64,000 nucleotides of DNA from Scatophagus argus (taxonomy: Eukaryota > Chordata > Actinopteri > Scatophagidae), in the NCBI RefSeq assembly GCF_020382885.2, contig NC_058493.1, positions 26,900,999 to 26,964,998 of the forward strand, read 5' to 3'. Positions 15,940 through 30,210 of the stretch are shown in pieces; positions within the stretch are counted from its first letter, which is position 1; each line of letters starts with the position of its first letter. The translations under genes were made by a program, and so were the position numbers. The notes below the pieces were generated by a model, which searched no databases, was not told where the DNA came from, and was given only the letters and a program-made list of their open reading frames with translations.

Positions 15940-18900
15940 AGATACTGAAATCCTTCCCTTAGGGCAGTGAGTATAGCACATTATTTAAATTAATACATTT
16001 TGATGACGTGTCATGGTTATGAGGCTGCACAGGCCGTTGGTCAGGCTGGCTTAATGTGGCCTTGGGTGTCGGCAGAGACTAGGAGCAGTCGAGCACGACA
16101 GAACCTGCACGTGTTTGGTCTCTAAACTTGATTCATTCATCATCTTTGTTTAGACCAGGAACTGAACCCAAACCGCTGAACCACCACCTAAACACCCCAA
16201 TGGGACAATTTTAATACCAAATAATCCACTTCCACTGCATTTTGAGGCAAAATAAGTCACGTGGACCCCTTTGGTTGAAGAACAGCAGGGAGAGACTTAT
16301 AAATTATTCTCCATTTGTCAGAGTGAGCGATTGAGGCGTCCATCGGTGATGGTGATGCATTTCCCCTCCCTCGGTCCTCATAGTGATTATAACTCTCATT
16401 TGGTTCTCATATTACATCACTGGAAAGCTTGCCAGCGCTCAGGGCTCGCATTACTTACAAACTAATGTACCCACCCGGCCCAGACACACTATTGCCATGC
16501 CATAATGTTGCGTGCTGCTCCATAAACATGCCCATTATTTGCCAACACACTGATGTTCTCTCATCATGTTTGGTAACTGAGGAATATGCAGGCTAATAAA
16601 CAGTCATAAGCAGACACACAAACTCTCCTCCCTCTCCTCCTGTCTGTCTCTGTGTCTACCCGTCTCTCCTCTCCTCATCCCTCCTCAGCCTCTCCATTTC
16701 CGAGGAAGACCTAATGAATATTTCCCTTTGAGTGGGAGAGTGTAAAACAAACACGGGCCTGGATCTCGTTTCCCTTTGCGTGCTTCCTCGGAGGGGAAAA
16801 TGTGAGATGCATGAAAAGGGCTGTGAGACAGAAGATCACACACAGTATTTTGGCATCTGCACTGCCTCCTCTCCTCTCACCAAATCCTCTCCTGTCCTCT
16901 GATCATCTCCAACAACATGGCAAATGCTGATGGCAAACAGCGGGATGAGGATGATGAGAGAGAGAGGAAGAGATGCTGCTGCAAGAACTCGAAATCAGCA
17001 GCTGAAAACGCTTGATGTTGAAAAACTTGATGTTATAATTGCATCATGTAGGAAAAGTGTGACTGTAATGTGCATCAGAGTTTATCTTGCTGGAACATGC
17101 AGAGAAATTTGACCTTAGCACCAAGTGCCAAAACATGCCAAAGATTTATGCTCCGTTTTCCTGATTTAAATCCTAACTTTGCCTCTATTTCACTGTGTTT
17201 GAATCATACCCCAAATTGTATATGGCTGTTTGTGTTTAGACAGCTTTGCAAGTCTGAGGAGTTTTGTGTGTTTATGATCCTCAAAATATGAAGAAATTTA
17301 GGGCAACAGCAGCAGCTCAGCCTTGCTCTTCTAAATTGTGTCTAACTGTGTTATTCCATTGGTCCTCTGGTATTCATCGTCCTAAAAGCTCTGAAGAAGT
17401 AAAGCATTAATGAAACCAGTTGGCTTTCCAACCATCCAAGGGTCTTGTTTGAATGGACACGTCACCTTTTTATTCAAAATACTGTAATACTCAGGCTAAC
17501 CAGCTCTGTGACAATGAGAATTTCCCCACTGAAGGACAACCAACCGCGTTGTTGCACCGACACGAGAGTGCGGTCGAGATTCACGACAGTTTTAAGAGGA
17601 TATCTTTCTAATGCACAGGATTACAGAAACCATGACCACAAAGATGAAACCCATGCTGTTACGCTGATGGCCTCATGAAACCTGATTCTTTACTATTTTT
17701 ATGTCCCGGTGACCACTGAAGTGAAGTTATGGCTCTCATCCCCACTCATTTCGATAGCCGCCTTGTTAAATAACTGCCTGAGGATATTGCCAAGATGGCT
17801 GCTGACTGGACTTGCCTCTGAGGACTTTGGGAATATCTCCTCCTCATATTCTTCGTGTGGCAACGAAATAGTGTGAAAAAAACCCATAAAGTAGCAGGAA
17901 ATGTGTGGGTGAAAGGCTAAACGATAAACTCCCAGTTCATGATGTCTTGTTCCCAACTGGGAGCACACATTATGTTAGCAAGCATGTGAAGATATTTCAG
18001 AAACACAAAGAACCTGGAAGAAGCATTTAAATGACAGGTTACAGATACGAAGTCTACGTCACGCATTTCAAATGTTGATTTTTTTCCGAATGAGCTGCTT
18101 TCCGTGGTCAGACATGTTGAAGTAGGCTTCTATTCTGATCGTGAGTGTAACAGCTCATATTGTGCTCTGCTGCCTCCAACCCCCTCGCTGGTTCTCCGGG
18201 GTGGCTGCTCGGTGCAGCCGGCCTCCCCGTGGCCACGCCTGGTCTATCGACTCTGATCAAAGGGGCTCCGGCATGAAGATTACCCAGAGAGGGAGCACTC
18301 CAGCCTGGGTTTCCGCCGGGCACAGATGGCACACAGCGAGGCTGGAGGCCCCGAGCAGGAGCTGGTGAGGGAAATCAGAGAGATGCAGGCGCGGTGCTGA
18401 GGCCGTCTGGGGAGAGGAGCCCCTTGGCCACTGACAGTCCATCCAAAAGGAGGCATTCTTGCAGCCCTTCGAGGGAATGGCTTGCAAATGTGCCTCCGCT
18501 GCCTCCTTCCTGCTAGCGTGCCTCCATCTCCCTCATCTGATGTATGAATGAAGCCGAGCAGGAGGAGGGTGAAATGAGGAATCGAGGTGGGGGGGTGGAG
18601 ATGATGTGGTGGAGGAGAGGGAGGCAATCTCTGTGTGTCCTTTGAAGCTTGTCTTATGGCTTTTCTCTGTCAGGTCTCTCTCCAGGGACACTCAGGGAAT
18701 CTGGCTCTGGAAGGCATCCCTACTCTCCCAAATCTGTGACATTCAGACTTCCCCTCGTACAGAGGCAGCGACATGTGAACAAGACACAGCAGCATGAGCA
18801 TACACAAAGCAGTACATAGCTGGAGGAAAAATCTACTTTTTTATTGTTGAGCATAGTGTGCACCTCCACCTCCAGCTGGGTACAGGAGCAGGACAAAAAA

Positions 18901-19676
18901 AGAGCATATGCAAATATATGAAATATGCAAGCTACTGACAAACTTTTGATGCGACGTTTCTACCAACGAGGGCTTCTTCACGCATTCGGTTCTCCTGCTT
19001 TGCTGTGGAAATTTTGGAGGTGGGGGGTGGGGAGCCAGAACAGCAGTCAACACAAGCCTTTACCTCGTGTTTGTTCAACAATAACATTGACATTCTTCTT
19101 TCTCATTTTATTTTTTTAAGCCCTCAGTTTGGATTTGTCTCGTAGTGGCGCTTCACTGCCACTTTTATGATCGCCACAGTCTCGGATACGAGACAAACCG
19201 GTTTGGATCTACCTGTGGGAAGGATGCAGAGTCTGCCCGTTCTTGATTAAACAATGTTTGTTGTCTACCTTTCTCCCCTCCGACTCACTTATAGCTCATT
19301 TCAGTGGTCTGTTATCTGTCCCACTCACTGACTCGAGTCGCAATGCATGTCAGAATGCACAGATTTGATTGGCTGCGGAACATCAGGCGAGATGGTTTGT
19401 GACGCACGCAGCTGGTCTGTGAGCTTCCAGGCTGGCTGGTGCATTAAAGTCTAGACATTTTCCCATCATCACAACAGGATCTCTCCATTGGTTTGGGTCC
19501 GTATAGGACCGGTCCAGACCCGGACAGCAGTCTGCTGAGCTCTGGGGGGAGGGGGGTGAAATTGAAATATTGCGGGTTTATATCAGGGATGCATTGTAGT
19601 TATTTTGTCAACAAGCCATCTTCCATCACCCGTAACATGTTACCCGGAATCAGCATGAATCTGAAAGGGCAGACCT

Positions 19677-19710
<34 letters not shown>

Positions 19711-20100
19711 TTTACTCTTTTCTGCAGAGGTCTCCAGTCAAAAGCCTATCTTTAGCCTGCTGCGTGATTGTGCCAGAGCTCTGTAGGCCTTGTTTAGTCC
19801 CATAGTGCAGAACTAATGTGCTTCAGATCAATAGTAGCTCAGAGGCAGGGCTGAGAGAAAGTGTGCACACAACAGCAACAGAAACATGGCCGCTGTGCTC
19901 TCACCACGCCATCCACTCACTCCCTCTCTCTCTCACCAGACAAATGCAGGGGGTGCCACTTCAGACTTCCCCTGTTTAGTCTGACTTTTAAAAGGTTTTT
20001 AACGATTAAAATAAAAGTACACCACCGCCGCAGATAGAAAACAGGGAATAGACGCACCGTTTTTTTATCTGCTCTCAGTGTGACATATTTTCCCTCAGAC
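15940..20100. other. Gene-free spacer
   Basis: No exon or RNA gene could be supported. The 18.1-18.7 kb part is GC-rich with overlapping open frames on both strands, none recognisable. A (GT)n microsatellite lies at 19.68 kb. Confidence 0.5.
19685..19710. repeat. (GT)n microsatellite
   Basis: About 13 uninterrupted GT units in spacer. Confidence 0.9.
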
Positions 20101-20159
20101 GTCCACATTGATTGTCTCGAGTTCTTTTTCTTCTTTCAATTTCTGCGAGGCAATTCATG

Positions 20160-21350
20160 TACGGTATTCTTCGAGCTTGGTCAGGACTAAATAGCCTTAT
20201 CTGAGCCTGCCTCGCGCCTTGTGTGCGGCGTGTCAGAGACGATTGTTTTCAGAGGACATCACAGGCAGATAGACAGATGCTGCCGTGTGCCCGACTCCTT
20301 GTCAGTTCTCAGAGCGGCAGCATGTGCGTTCACTCCGTGTTATCAGGCGGGAGATTGATTTCTGTGTCCATCTTGTTTGCCCTTCCCTTTGTGTTTCAAA
20401 GCTCAATTTAGAGAGGCCTATGATGTATTGACGCGCGCGCCGTGAATTACCCGGCTAAAAGATGCAAGCGCACAAAACATCTCGCAGAAACGGATAGGTT
20501 CTGTCCCTCCATTTGCGACGGCGGGTCGTTGCCGTTCAGGGCACGTCCTCGTCGTGAGGCGGCGTGTGATGTCTCGCAGAGATGAGGCTAATGTTTGGCA
20601 GCCCAGCGTCTGACTGCAGCAGCACTAACTAGATCAAGCCGCACTAAAATAGGATGTCAATGGTGACTAATATGAAGAAACTATTTGCCTCGTGGCAAAG
20701 CTTTTTACTTTTCTTTTTTTTTTTTTTACGGGCCCTATTCGCCTCGCAAACTCATTCATCACCGAGAACACAATAAGTGAACAAACACCATCACTCTCAG
20801 CAGAAACCCGCCATCCCCCCTACACACACACACACACACACACACACACTTTATCCACTCTCCTGCCATAAACCTGGGTCTTTACTTCATTACCTCGACA
20901 GGCCGTTTGTAGGCCTGAATGCGGCACATCTAATTAAGAAACTTGCTTAATTAAAAAAGCGGCAATAAGCCTCTAATGGTGACGAAAAATAATGACTATG
21001 TCAGTGAGGGACCCACTAATGACCAAATGAAATACTTGCTGTGTGCTGATACTCAGCCAGGCCTGTTTACATTGGACTCCTGTCTTCCTCGATCGCAGCC
21101 GGACCTGCAAAACCCTCAGCCAGCCACCATTGTTGTTTGGTCAGGAGGACAAATGAGATATTTAGTGGCTGTAAAAGCTACAGTGGCCATATTAGCCCTT
21201 TTGCTCCGTCACCTATCAAGAGCCGAGCAGAATATCAGCCACTAAAGGCCTCGAGGAGAGGAAGCACGTCTCCAGCATACAGAGGAGCATCCAGCTAAAT
21301 GCCAGCGAGCCACCGTCATTTATCTCCCCGTAATGTTTCATGACTATTAT
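20160..21350. other. Candidate conserved non-coding block with homeodomain-type motifs
   Basis: The sequence is non-repetitive apart from a (CA)n tract at about 20822-20849. It is of balanced composition and has no credible exon, but it contains clustered TAATTA-type words, including TAATTAAG and CTTAATTA facing each other at 20931-20953. This is the look of developmental enhancer DNA. Conservation cannot be tested here, so this is only a suggestion. Confidence 0.3.
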
Positions 21351-24300
21351 TACGCTCATTCATTCAGAGTTCAGCAGTGTCAGATGGTTGTAACAGTGTC
21401 GAGCGTTGGGTTTTGGATGCTAATTGTCCAACATTTGACCTCGTCCCCCTGAAGCCGGGAATAAGCTCTGAGACATTTAAAACCATGTGGGGAAAAGTGG
21501 TTTTTTTGGAGATTACAGCCCACAGGACAAAAGATATCATGTGCTGTCCTGTCTCATTGTGCACAAACCAGACTCTCCACAACCAAGAAAATCATTCTTT
21601 GTACATAACTTTGTTAACAAATCAATGAACAAAACATAAAACTTTTAATTGTGCCACAAACAAACTACACAGAAATACTGAGTAAAGAAATGAAAAATAA
21701 TTTTTTTTTTACATGACAGACTAAAGATCATTTGTTTATTTCTTTAAACTTAGTTTGACCGTGCAGTATAATCTGGTGTCTGAAGCCTGTTTAATCATGT
21801 GTTTCACATCAACCACACTTTTTCTCTTTTCTTTCTGATTTAGAGGAAATTTAATCCAGTGATTTCCCATTTTTCTTCACTTGTCTTCTCGTTGTGTGAT
21901 AGTTTGTGTGGGAAAAGTGGAGTCTGCATGAGCTGCGACTGAACTGCAGTTTCTATTGGCGGGATTGATGAGTGCACAAGGACGGCAGTTGCCCCAGACT
22001 CGTTCAAATAATAAAAATAAGACAGGACGTGAAGCGCCGTCAAGAGCTTTGAGCTCTTCTACATGAACCTCCACATGTAAAGCATCAGTGAAACCTTGGG
22101 TTGGTGGCCACGCAGACAGAACAGGTGTGACCCAATGAAAGTCATCAACCAGCAGCCAAACCTCAAGGACAACTCGCTAACAACTCAAAAAGACACAGAG
22201 GGACAAGGAGACTGCAGCCTCCGCAGAGGAAACAGGCAAACAGAGCTGTGGCTGGTGGGAAGATTTATCATCTGGCTGCTGATTGGGCTATTAGGATCAG
22301 GTGTGCAGGTGGGTGTGGAGCTCAGGTGCTGGTGAGAGGCTGGAGCACTCAGAGAGAGTGAGACATTTTGACATTTTGATTTTCCTGCTGTTTAAAAGGC
22401 CTCTGACAGGACATGACCAGCATTACTGCTCACACTGAGAAATCAGACAAATGATGCTCAACACACTGAGAAAATACATTTAAACAGGACTAACATGATG
22501 GTTTTGACACTTTGTCTCACCTATGGGCTTCGTTTAAGGTAACTCTTTAAAGAAGGAAGCACATTACAGCCTCTTATCAGTCAAACGCTGAGTTCCTAAG
22601 CAATAAAACACACAGTGTTCAATGCAGAGCCTGGTCTCAATCGCAGGCTGCTGTTTCAGCACGTCCTTCAGCAGCTCATCCACATGCAGGAGGTTCCCTT
22701 TAGCATCCGGAGGACACGCGCCGGGTTTTGATGTAACTCCAAACACATCCACGCATCTCAAACGCAGCATGAGACGATCAGAGCTGACTGAGACGGGTGG
22801 AGGTCGGGGGGTTGAGTGATGGGTCATCAGGTGGAAAACATTTTCACATCAGTCATTTCAATAATAATGTAAAATACTCCATTGCAAGTAAAAGTCCTGC
22901 ATCCAAAATCTTACTTGAGAGTTAGTTTAAATCACTTTGTGTCAGACAGTTTAGTCCCCTGGTGCCTTAACTTAAATCTGAGGGGTCATGAGAAGATTCA
23001 GGGGACAGGAAAGAAGAAGAAAAAATAAACATCCACTTCACATGTTTGTCACATGAAACTGTCTTGAGTTAAACTGCCAAAAAGATAGACCACTGATTTA
23101 TCTGATGTGTCATATTTTATAAGCTTAAATCTTCCTTGAAATGCACTATTCATCTGTCATAGTCTGGAGTTTCTGGTTATTTTGCTTCCTGTTTTATTTT
23201 ATTTTGTACTCTTCACGTTCTCTGTCTTATTTTGAAAGATGCCATCTGTTGCAGTGCTGCTTGCGTTACACTTCTTGTGTTTATTTTATTCCTGGACTAC
23301 CAGTCGCCTTTTGTTTGCTTCTGTTCCTTTTCCACGAGTGAATCAATTAAATTTGTTTTGTTCAGCTTACCCCTCGTGTTCTGTCTGTCCTCCATTTTGT
23401 GACTTTATAACGTCATCGCCGTGAGCCCATCCTCTTCGCTTCGAGATATTCTGTGAATTGTCCCTTTAAGGGGAGCCATCATAACTCGGGAGAGCGCCAT
23501 AACTTTTGGCGTGTGCAGTGTGCGATATAAATACCAGCAGCGTGGCTTGTGAATGCATGTAAATACCTTCATGAATGCTAATAGCACATTTACAATACAA
23601 AGCAGCGCGTGGCGGAAGGTGAAGGAGCTCCAACGCCATAACAGATGGCTACGTCGGGCTGTAAATTTCCTCACACAAGGCCAGCGACTCTGCCGTGATG
23701 TGACCCAGCCGGCGAGGAGAGCGGGAAGGAGGGAAGATGGAGGAGGCTGAAGTCAAGTGGGCTGCAGCTCGACAGCCTTGTTTGTTGCTGCAGCGAGGCG
23801 ATAATCAATGCCTGTCGATCAGCGTGTGGGAGGGAATTTGTGGAGGCCCTCGGGAGAAGAAAGAGCAGCGGTCAGGGATAGCGTTCAGTGTGAAATGGCA
23901 GCAAAGGTCAGGAGCTTTCATGCACGGGAAACAGGCCAGAGTTGCACCCTTTTTAAGTCAGACCTTGAAGTTAGTGATGAAAGTCAGCGCAGTTTCTCAC
24001 GTCGTGATTACAGACATGAAAGAAGGAAAAGCGAAATAATTCACCTTCGCCGTGAAGCGAACGCACACTCTTCAGTCACACAACGCACGGTTTCTTATTT
24101 CAGCGAAAGCAGCCTCTGCAGCACAGCGACTTTATTGTGTTTCACTGTTTCCCAGTTGATTCAATGAACTAAAATGAGATGAGACGCATCCAATCCCGAA
24201 GGGACGGGACAAAAGCTCTCCCGAGCAGAACCGCTGGACTGCAGCTGGAATAGAAAAGAAAAAATCCTCATGCATCAAGGTTGCTTGTTCCGGGCTCATG

Positions 24301-26100
24301 TAAAACGGCTTGTCATTCATAAAAGAGATCAGACTGTGTCTCCCCTCTGCAGGTCTGGTTGAATATATTGATAATATGAAGTGAAGTTTCATCTTATTAA
24401 TCTTATTTCTTTTTCCAGTTTTTAAGCATGTACACAGTGCTGCAACAGGAAACGTGTTTGTAATGTTAATATCTGTGCAGCCTTGTGTTGAAAAGATTGT
24501 AGATCTTTTTTTCATTTATTTATTTATTTTATTTTATGACTTCAGGACTTTTTATACAACCAAATGTGGATATTGAGTCATTTTAAACACATACTACTGA
24601 AATAGTTCTGAAGTGTCTTTGTGCTTTTGATAACCCTGTCACAAAGCACTGAAAGCCAGTTTGTCATATGAGCCTGTAGAGGGCGCTTTTTTGTTTGTTT
24701 GTTTGTTTTTTTTGCTCTCAAAGCAAAAGAAGTAAAAGAGAAAAATCAAGACTCCGAGTCTACAGCCACGTTAGCATGCCTGTGGGGCTCTGAACTAAGA
24801 GCTAATGTCAGCCTGCTAACATTGTGGACATCATCCAGTTTCAGATTGTGGGGGGAAAAAGAAGAGACGTCAGCATGCTAACATGCTAACATTTGATATT
24901 TAGCAACAAACACAAAGTACACTCAACAAACACAAATGCAACTTTTTTTCCCTGAGTTTTCACAAGCCAAAGTCAACGAAGACGAGTAATTTCTCATCTG
25001 TGTTGCTGAGCCAAGACCGACCATCCACCTGTCAGGTGTGGCTGATTATTGCACAGGTGTGGCTTTGGCCTGGTCACAACATAGAGAGAGAGGGAAAACA
25101 AAAGTAAAACGAGAAGTGTTCATATTTTTGGCTGTTATGAATGTCAGACACCAAGGTGTTGGATAAATTAAAAATGTGACCTGATGATGGGACTAGAAGG
25201 AAAGTTATGAAAGTATAAGTTCTTAAAATATTTCCTGAGGCCATGAGTGTTTGCACCTAACTGTGTGCAATCCACCAGCTGTCAGGACATTTCGTTCAGG
25301 TCAGCGTCAGTCAGCAGGATTCAGCCTCTGGGGAGCGTGATTGTCCAACACATTCTTGTCCCAGTTCATTGATTTGGACATGCAAAGCCTTCGCGTCACA
25401 AAGCCTTTCTAATACGAGCTTGACATGAAACATCACTTTGGTTAAAGTTCAGGCACAAAAGGAACAGGAAGTGAACGCCGGTCTCCTGGGTGAAAGTCTT
25501 GCCCTCCATTCCATTCAACCTCGACCTCCACCCTTCTTTATTGCTTTGTATTCTGTTCGCTCTGATTTCAGTTTCAGTTTCAGTTCTGCGTTTGCACTGG
25601 AGGTATCTGAGCTGTACCCTGGGAATGAGACCAAGGCTGTACAACATTTCATGGCAGTCCAATGAATGCTAAGATATTTTGGTCTGAACCAAATGAAAGA
25701 GGTTGCAAAGTCACGCCGCTAGCGTGGCTAAAAACACGACGCAAAACAAAAAACTTCCTGGATGTTCTCGCATTTCAACTGATCAATCCTTCTTTCTTCC
25801 AGGCACTAAATACCAACCAAACATGTTCTCTCTGAATGGACACCTATGGGCAAAAAGCTGGAAATGTTGCGTATCAGGTGTCTGAAAGGGGCTTTGGTTT
25901 CATTTACCTTTCACTTCCACACAGCACCTTGTGACCTTCCTCCTCTGATGTCCGGCCAGCGCTGCCTTCCTCCGCGATAAACAGAGTTTCCCACGATGCT
26001 CTCGGTGTTTGAGCGTCTGATGAGCACGTGGACAGTGTAGCGTTAATGGATTTGTGAGTGCTGTTTTAATTTCCCATGTGGAGGCCGGGGCAGCCCGTCC
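21350..26100. other. Gene-free spacer
   Basis: Open frames in this stretch (for example 23141-23341, 23737-24167 and 24132-24515) lack recognisable domains, splice context or start-site support. The CATGCTAACATGCTAAC type words near 24.87 kb belong to a common teleost interspersed repeat. Nothing else was identified. Confidence 0.5.
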
Positions 26101-26149
26101 TCCTGACCCTGGCGCGTGTCGGATAGCCCTTCCAGAGCTCAGCGGAGAA

Positions 26150-26293
26150 AAACGGCCTTATTAGCCCAGTTCATTAAAATCATTAATAGTCATGAAATGA
26201 GAGGCACCAGAGTCCAAAAGGCTTAATGCTCCATCCATATTAATTAGACACCCACAAATCTGAAGTGAGGGAGACCGGGGCTGCTGCAGCTCC

Positions 26294-26330
<37 letters not shown>

Positions 26331-26500
26331 GATGCACACACATTTAAGCAACCTGCCCACTGTGGCGTAACCTCCTCACACCCCTCCCCTCGCCCAACTG
26401 TCACGCCGCTACCCTCCTGTTACCACTCCCGATTAAATTCCGCTTTAATTAAAACTGATCACATTAAGAAACTGATGTGGTTAATTAACTGGACTCTGGT
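26150..26500. other. Candidate conserved non-coding block around a (CA)n tract
   Basis: On both sides of a (CA)n microsatellite (26297-26329) lie A/T-rich unique sequences with repeated TTAATTAA, CATTAA and ATTAATTAG words. They resemble homeobox-bound enhancers. There is no coding support. Conservation is untested. Confidence 0.25.
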
Positions 26501-27554
26501 GGAAGTGCCTTCCTCTACATCTGACGGCTGCATTGTAAAACACTTCCCGTCGAGGGGAAGGGCGCTGCGTGTAATACCAACACCACCAGCAGCAACCCCG
26601 CTGTCCCCCCACTCCCACTCTCCCCCTTCCCCTCCTCACCCACCCCTCATCTCTCTTTAAATTCACCGCAAAGCTCATCTTTCTTAACAAGTCACTGAGA
26701 CTCATTTTCAGGCTTCAAGACTCTTAATTGAAGAAGAAATCTTCCAACTGAGTGGCTCCACCCGCCGTGATTTCTCCGGTTTGAACAATTTTCAGGAGAA
26801 GTCGGTTCAGTGTGGCTTTTTGGTAACATCTACTGGCAGCTGCAGAAAACTACAGGTGCAAAGCGCGAGTCACATTCTCAAAGCTTATTTTACTCATTTC
26901 TCGACTTGTGCTTCCCGTTTCTGGTTAAATGAGTTCATAACCCGCTGATCAGATTCAGTCCCAGTTGGGCATCAGCAGCAGTGAGGACCCCATGAGTAGT
27001 TTACAGGACCAGAAAATGTGGAGTCAAGACTCAAGGAACCTGGAGGTGAAGCTTGCAGGTTGTACTCAGGTCCACAGCACGTGATGTTATGTTCGCTGTG
27101 TGTGGAGAGCGTCTTCAAACAGACAGAGACAGAACACGGCTGGTCAGTATCAAGAGAAGAACGTTGGATTCATTGTGGGACTTGAATAGCTGGCTGAGAC
27201 ACTTCCTCATGTATTTTCTTCCTCCTTTTCCCTCTCTCCTCCATCTCTTTCCTGTCCCCCCTCCCTCCTCCTCCTCCTCCTCCACCTTCGTCTTCCTCAG
27301 ACCACATTGCGCTCCCGCTAGCAGGTGGAAGTTATGGTTTGTGGCTGGCGAGCCGACAGCGGTACAGCGGAGGGCGAGATAAGGCTGTGACCTCTCTGGC
27401 CGGAGAGGATGAGATGAATACATTTACTCCCCCGTGTGTGATGGGAGGCTGGCGGTGGGGAGGTGGTGCGTGCCGTCCCTGAGCGCCGGGCCCCCCAACT
27501 AAATCTGCTGTATCTGTAACAAGGCTTTCAGACAGCCGGGGGTGGGGGGGGGTT

Positions 27555-27555
<1 letters not shown>

Positions 27556-27599
<44 letters not shown>
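27556..27599. repeat. (TG)n microsatellite
   Basis: A run of about 21 TG units directly follows a G-rich stretch. Confidence 0.9.
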
Positions 27600-27600
<1 letters not shown>

Positions 27601-27712
27601 TGTACAGTGTATATATACAGTGTATGTCGTCTCTTCTTTTTCCCCAAGGCCTGATATTGGATGATGTCCCAAAATCAAGGCCTCCTGCCACAAGGTCATG
27701 ATTCATCACACA

Positions 27713-27714
<2 letters not shown>

Positions 27715-27772
<58 letters not shown>
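27715..27772. repeat. Compound (TG)n(AG)n microsatellite
   Basis: A TG run of about 13 units passes directly into an AG run of about 15 units. Confidence 0.9.
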
Positions 27773-27774
<2 letters not shown>

Positions 27775-28788
27775 TCCTGTATCTGTGTGCTTTTACAGTC
27801 TGTCTGCGTCTCCCCGTCTTTATTTTTCATATTTAAGCGTCTCTGTGGTGTCTTGAGAGACTCACCCTAAGCTGCACAATCAACGAAGGATGAGAGCAAT
27901 GACGATTAGCCAATCATAGGCAGGGAAGAGTGGGTCATTCCTTCGCCATCTTAGGAAGCTGGGACCCAAAATGGTTGTTTTGCTCCATGAAAGTGTGTGT
28001 TTTTGTGCTATGGAACAACACTGAGAAGCAGCAGATGTCTTCTTCTGACAGGCTGACAAACAAATGGTGTTTTTCTCTCCCTTAAAGGACTCGTGTTTTT
28101 TATTTTATTATTATTTTTCTCTGTAACTGCAAATTGCATCTATTTGACATTACTGATAATTTTCCAATATAAATTCATACCAGATGTGTTTCAGCTTCAT
28201 TCACTGATGTCAGTCCATTTCAGCACACAATCAAAGTGAACTTGTGGGCTGTTTTGAAACTCTCTCTTAAGCTGCATTCAAAGACAGTCCGAAGTGTTAA
28301 AAGCCAACTGGTTGCACCGATGGCCCATCAGTAGATGCAGAAAATATGTTAACATGAAAGTCACAGACGAAATGAGCTATGATTCCATGTTTTTGTCGAC
28401 CTTTTGTAAATCATTTATGAAGTTTTAGATTGTTGGATGCGTTTTTGTTCCCGGCAGCCACTGGCCTTCATTCTGTGCGAACAGGATTTCGTCCTCTTCG
28501 TCACATGCCGGAGCTTTATGAGCAGTTCCACCAAACACTGATGCTTTCCTCTCACATTTCTTCATCTGAATAGTTTTCCTGAAGAGGACAAAGTATCAGG
28601 TTTTTCACACGAGACGTGAAAAGATTAGACGTGAGCCAAAACAATTTAAAGAGATTTTTATGTCATATGGAAATAAATTAGAAGTGACAGATGCTCAAAA
28701 CCGAATCTTCGCATTGGAGTGGTTTGCCAAATGTTCTGCGTGATTAGCAGGACTGAAACTCACAACACCATTTTCTTTTTGTTGTTTT

Positions 28789-28814
28789 GTGTGTGTGTGT
28801 GTGTGCGTGTGTGT
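28789..28814. repeat. Interrupted (GT)n microsatellite
   Basis: GT units with a GC interruption in spacer DNA. Confidence 0.8.
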
Positions 28815-30210
28815 TTTGAATGCGTGAGTCCACCAAGGGCATCGTTTATCCAGCAGCCCAGAGGCAAAAACAACCTGCTGCCAGTATTGATGGCTCGTCC
28901 TGCAGCACCTTTGTGGATTGGGTTCAGAGGTCACCAGTCACAGGCAATCAGGAGTAAATGGAGCCTGTGTAACACTAGACAAACGGCTAAGAGCTTTAGA
29001 ACAAAGCCAAGGCCGAGCGTGCTGTGTGTGTTGCTCTATGTGTGTGTGTTTGTGTGTATTCCTGCAACACCCCGACTCCCTTATTTCACTCGCCGTTAGC
29101 TGCTGTAACAGGATTAATTCTTGTTGATTTCTGACCTTGCAGATGATCCTTTTATCCTGACTTCTCCTCATGCCTGCAAACCTCACCAGAAAAGTCACAT
29201 CTCTTTTATTATTAACCACGTAAAATGACTGCCGGGTGAGCCACTCAGCAGCCTCAACACATTTCCAATCCTTTTATCCCCTTAGTGAGGTTTAACACTC
29301 CTGCAGTCAGCCTCGGCCCCAGTTCATCCGCAGACTAATCCAGCACTGTGTTATTGTCTTATTGACTCTGTGAGCCTGAACGCCGAGAATCATAACAGCT
29401 TGTGGGAGGCGTCGCGAAGGCAAACGGACGAATTCGCCGTCTCGGAGCAGGACGAGCCGAGGAGGAAGACACATATCAAAGGGGTATTAAATGCACTGAT
29501 CCATCGTGCCTTAACTCACTCTTACATCATCATAAAACATCATCCAATTTACCAGCGCTGTCAGAGAGGAACCATAACACATTTGCATAATGCAGCGTCT
29601 TCACTATGTTAATTCTCCCTCGACACGGCCACATACGAGGACTCTTTTTGGACTTATTCTGTGTCTTTATTGTGTGTGTGTGAGTGCATTACACCGTGGT
29701 AGCATGTCAATGACTGTGAAAGATTATGGAGGTAAATGAGGCTCTCCAAAGCCCTCCAAGCTCTCCATACAGCAGTGCAGTGATACCACAGGGCGCCGCA
29801 GGAAGTGCAATAGAAACACATTACTGCTGAAATCATGTTGCCAGTGAGGGGTGTAAGTTAGTGGGTAAATGGATGGAGCACACGGGGTGGGGGGGTGGGG
29901 CTCTGTACAATTTGCATCGACACATGTGATCTCTTTTTGATTCTCTGGCTGTGTGAAATATGGAAAACGACTTGATTAAATTCTGCCTCGGTTGGATTCT
30001 GATGCAAAGCGGCACTCGCTGGCTGACCGTGAACCCGCCTCTGGAGCCTTTGTTAAGTTCAAGTGTGTTAAAGGGAGAAAAGCTCCTTCAGGCGCTCTGA
30101 TGCTGTTTTATATCATCGATCTGTGACTTTCAGTGAAGCTCAGGACTTATTTTATAATGAGGTGTTCTGATTTTTTACTAAAGTGACTGTAACGTCAGTC
30201 AGTCGTGAAA

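Larger units (their letters stand above)
26500..30200. other. Gene-free spacer with simple repeats
   Basis: No exon was supported. The CCTCCTCCT stretch near 27.26 kb and several (TG)n/(AG)n tracts generate long spurious frames. Unique A/T-rich DNA at 29.35-29.62 kb could be regulatory, but nothing shows it directly. Confidence 0.5.

Noticed and set aside
18108-18627. Overlapping open frames on both strands
   Set aside because: Mutually antisense frames in GC-rich DNA without start or splice context; no homology recognised.
23141-23424. Hydrophobic Phe/Leu-rich frame that looks like a membrane protein
   Set aside because: It comes from T-rich, repeat-like DNA, so hydrophobicity follows composition; no exon structure.
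26265-26660. Frames containing Thr-His repeats
   Set aside because: They are readings of a (CA)n microsatellite and C-rich DNA.
27332-27709. 125-codon minus-strand frame
   Set aside because: Generated by a long (TG)n tract and flanking low-complexity sequence.
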